Of a DNA stretch of 5,239 nt, positions 4,302-5,239 are shown in pieces (positions within the stretch are counted from its first letter, which is position 1; each line of letters opens with the position of its first letter). The stretch covers positions 1-5,239 of the forward strand of contig CALYUZ010000079.1 of NCBI GenBank assembly GCA_945492685.1, given 5' to 3'. The stretch comes from an uncultured Methanomassiliicoccaceae archaeon. Lineage in GTDB: Archaea > Thermoplasmatota > Thermoplasmata > Methanomassiliicoccales > Methanomethylophilaceae. The position numbers and the translations under genes are program-made. Below the pieces are notes generated by a model. The model was not told where the DNA came from and did no database searches. It worked only from the letters and a program-made list of their open reading frames with translations.

Positions 4302-5239
4302 TCCCGGTCTTAAACATTGCCATCGGAAGCGCTTGCACATATAGGGGAGCTCCTTGGAGAACCCCAGGGATGCGTAGTACTGGCGGACACCGACCCCACT
4401 GGTCACCCTGATCCCCTCCTTCCCGTTGGACCTGGCGATCCTCTCGGCCTCAGCGACGAGCTCGCGGCCGAATCCGCGGTGCTGCCAATCCTCCCCGTCG
4501 TCACCGATCGATGCGATCCTCCCGAAGACCTTCAGCTCCCTAATGGTGGCCACTGGATTGGAATCGATGCGCACACGCACATATCCGATCAGGGAATCCT
4601 CATACTCGAAGGATATGAAGTACTCCCTTCCGCCACTGGCCTCGTACTCCATGATCTTCAGAACGACCTTGTCGGGATCGTCCAAGGATGCCCCGGTGTG
4701 ACCGACCTCCCTGCAGCGGATGCATCTGCACCTGCGGCCACGGGAATCCATATTGTCGGCCACCAGCTGACGGATGTTGCTCTTGAGGATGCCAGCGGTG
4801 ATCTGCGGGACGGGGATGTCCCTCTGGATGCGCTGGATACGAACATACTCGGGAACGGTCTCCTTCATATCGGACAGAAGCTGCACGGCGGTGTCGACAT
4901 CCAACGGGGTGAATCTCCCATCGGCCCACCAGTCGTACACCTTGGTGCCCTCCACGACCAATGTGGGATAGAACTTCAGCATATCAGGACGGTAATCTGG
5001 ATCGTCGAACACCTTCCTGAAGCACCTCATGTCGTTCTCCGGATCGGAACCGGGCAGACCCGGCATGATGTGATAGCATATCTTGAGACCATGGTCCTTG
5101 CATGCCTTGGTGCACCTGCGGACCTCCTCGGTGCCGTGGCCCCTGTCAACACCTTTCAGGACATCGTCATCGAGGATCTGCACACCCAGCTCCACACGGG
5201 TGGCACCCAGGGACAGGGCCCTCTCGATCTGGGAATCAT
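4296..5239 (-). CDS. elp3: Elp3 tRNA uridine-34 carboxymethylation enzyme, C-terminal part (5' end outside window)
   Basis: The last 313 codons of Elp3, the radical-SAM plus acetyltransferase enzyme that uses acetyl-CoA to form cm5U-type modifications at wobble uridine 34 of tRNA. In archaea it works without the other Elongator subunits. The fragment opens in the radical-SAM domain (SQIERALSLGATRVELGVQ, residues 2-20; KICYHIMPGLPGSDP, about 52-66; LKFYPTLVVEGTKVY). The zinc/tRNA-binding cluster CRCIRC is at 170-175. The GNAT domain follows, with GREYFISFEYED near 203-214, the acetyl-CoA loop QHRGFGREL at 252-260, and a terminal YYASLGF...PYM block. The CxxxCxxC iron-sulfur motif and N-terminal tRNA-binding part must lie beyond the right edge. 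The TGA stop is 33 nt before the ArsR gene on the same strand, so read-through into that operon is possible, although the operon appears to have its own promoter. No sign of degradation is seen. Confidence 0.96.
   Translation of the reverse strand, partial: DSQIERALSLGATRVELGVQILDDDVLKGVDRGHGTEEVRRCTKACKDHGLKICYHIMPGLPGSDPENDMRCFRKVFDDPDYRPDMLKFYPTLVVEGTKVYDWWADGRFTPLDVDTAVQLLSDMKETVPEYVRIQRIQRDIPVPQITAGILKSNIRQLVADNMDSRGRRCRCIRCREVGHTGASLDDPDKVVLKIMEYEASGGREYFISFEYEDSLIGYVRVRIDSNPVATIRELKVFGRIASIGDDGEDWQHRGFGRELVAEAERIARSNGKEGIRVTSGVGVRQYYASLGFSKELPYMCKRFRWQCLRPGL

Overview
The window looks archaeal. It holds a two-domain Cdc48/VAT-type AAA ATPase with a possible leaderless promoter, an archaeal-type Elp3, TATA-like elements, GGAG/GGTGAT Shine-Dalgarno sites, and a secreted repeat protein rich in N-glycosylation sequons. 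My best guess is a GC-rich methanogen of the Thermoplasmatota (Methanomassiliicoccales, perhaps a gut lineage). This rests on protein resemblance from memory, not on a database search. All four stop codons visible in the window are TGA.

Layout, left to right. Positions 1-1114 (minus) carry the N-terminal 371 codons of an exported surface protein that runs off the left edge. It has a hydrophobic signal segment, two tandem imperfect repeats of about 90 residues each bracketed by cysteines, and an unrecognised beta-rich-looking stretch. Positions 1115-1263 are a divergent intergenic region with a TATA-like element for each direction and a short direct repeat. Positions 1264-3465 (plus) encode a complete 733-residue Cdc48 ATPase ending in a HbYX-type tail (Phe-Tyr-Gly), the signature used to dock on the 20S proteasome.

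Positions 3466-5239 (minus) hold a co-directional run transcribed right to left: the C-terminal 313 codons of Elp3 (tRNA wobble-uridine modification), then an ArsR-family repressor with an unusual seven-cysteine tail, then a small NifX/NifB-type metal-cluster-binding protein with a Cys/His-rich tail. A perfect 18-bp palindrome sits in the 33-nt gap between elp3 and the ArsR gene and overlaps the last base of the elp3 stop codon. It is the obvious candidate operator. The ArsR and NifX-like genes are 5 nt apart, and the second gene's ribosome binding site overlaps the first gene's stop, so they form a tight operon.

The most interesting unit is this two-gene cassette (3466-4296): a self-regulated, cysteine-tailed repressor paired with a cysteine/histidine-tailed cluster-binding protein. 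It resembles a small metal or iron-sulfur sensing module rather than a classical arsenic operon. The cdc48 and NifX-like genes converge with their stop codons touching (TGATCA), leaving no intergenic space.
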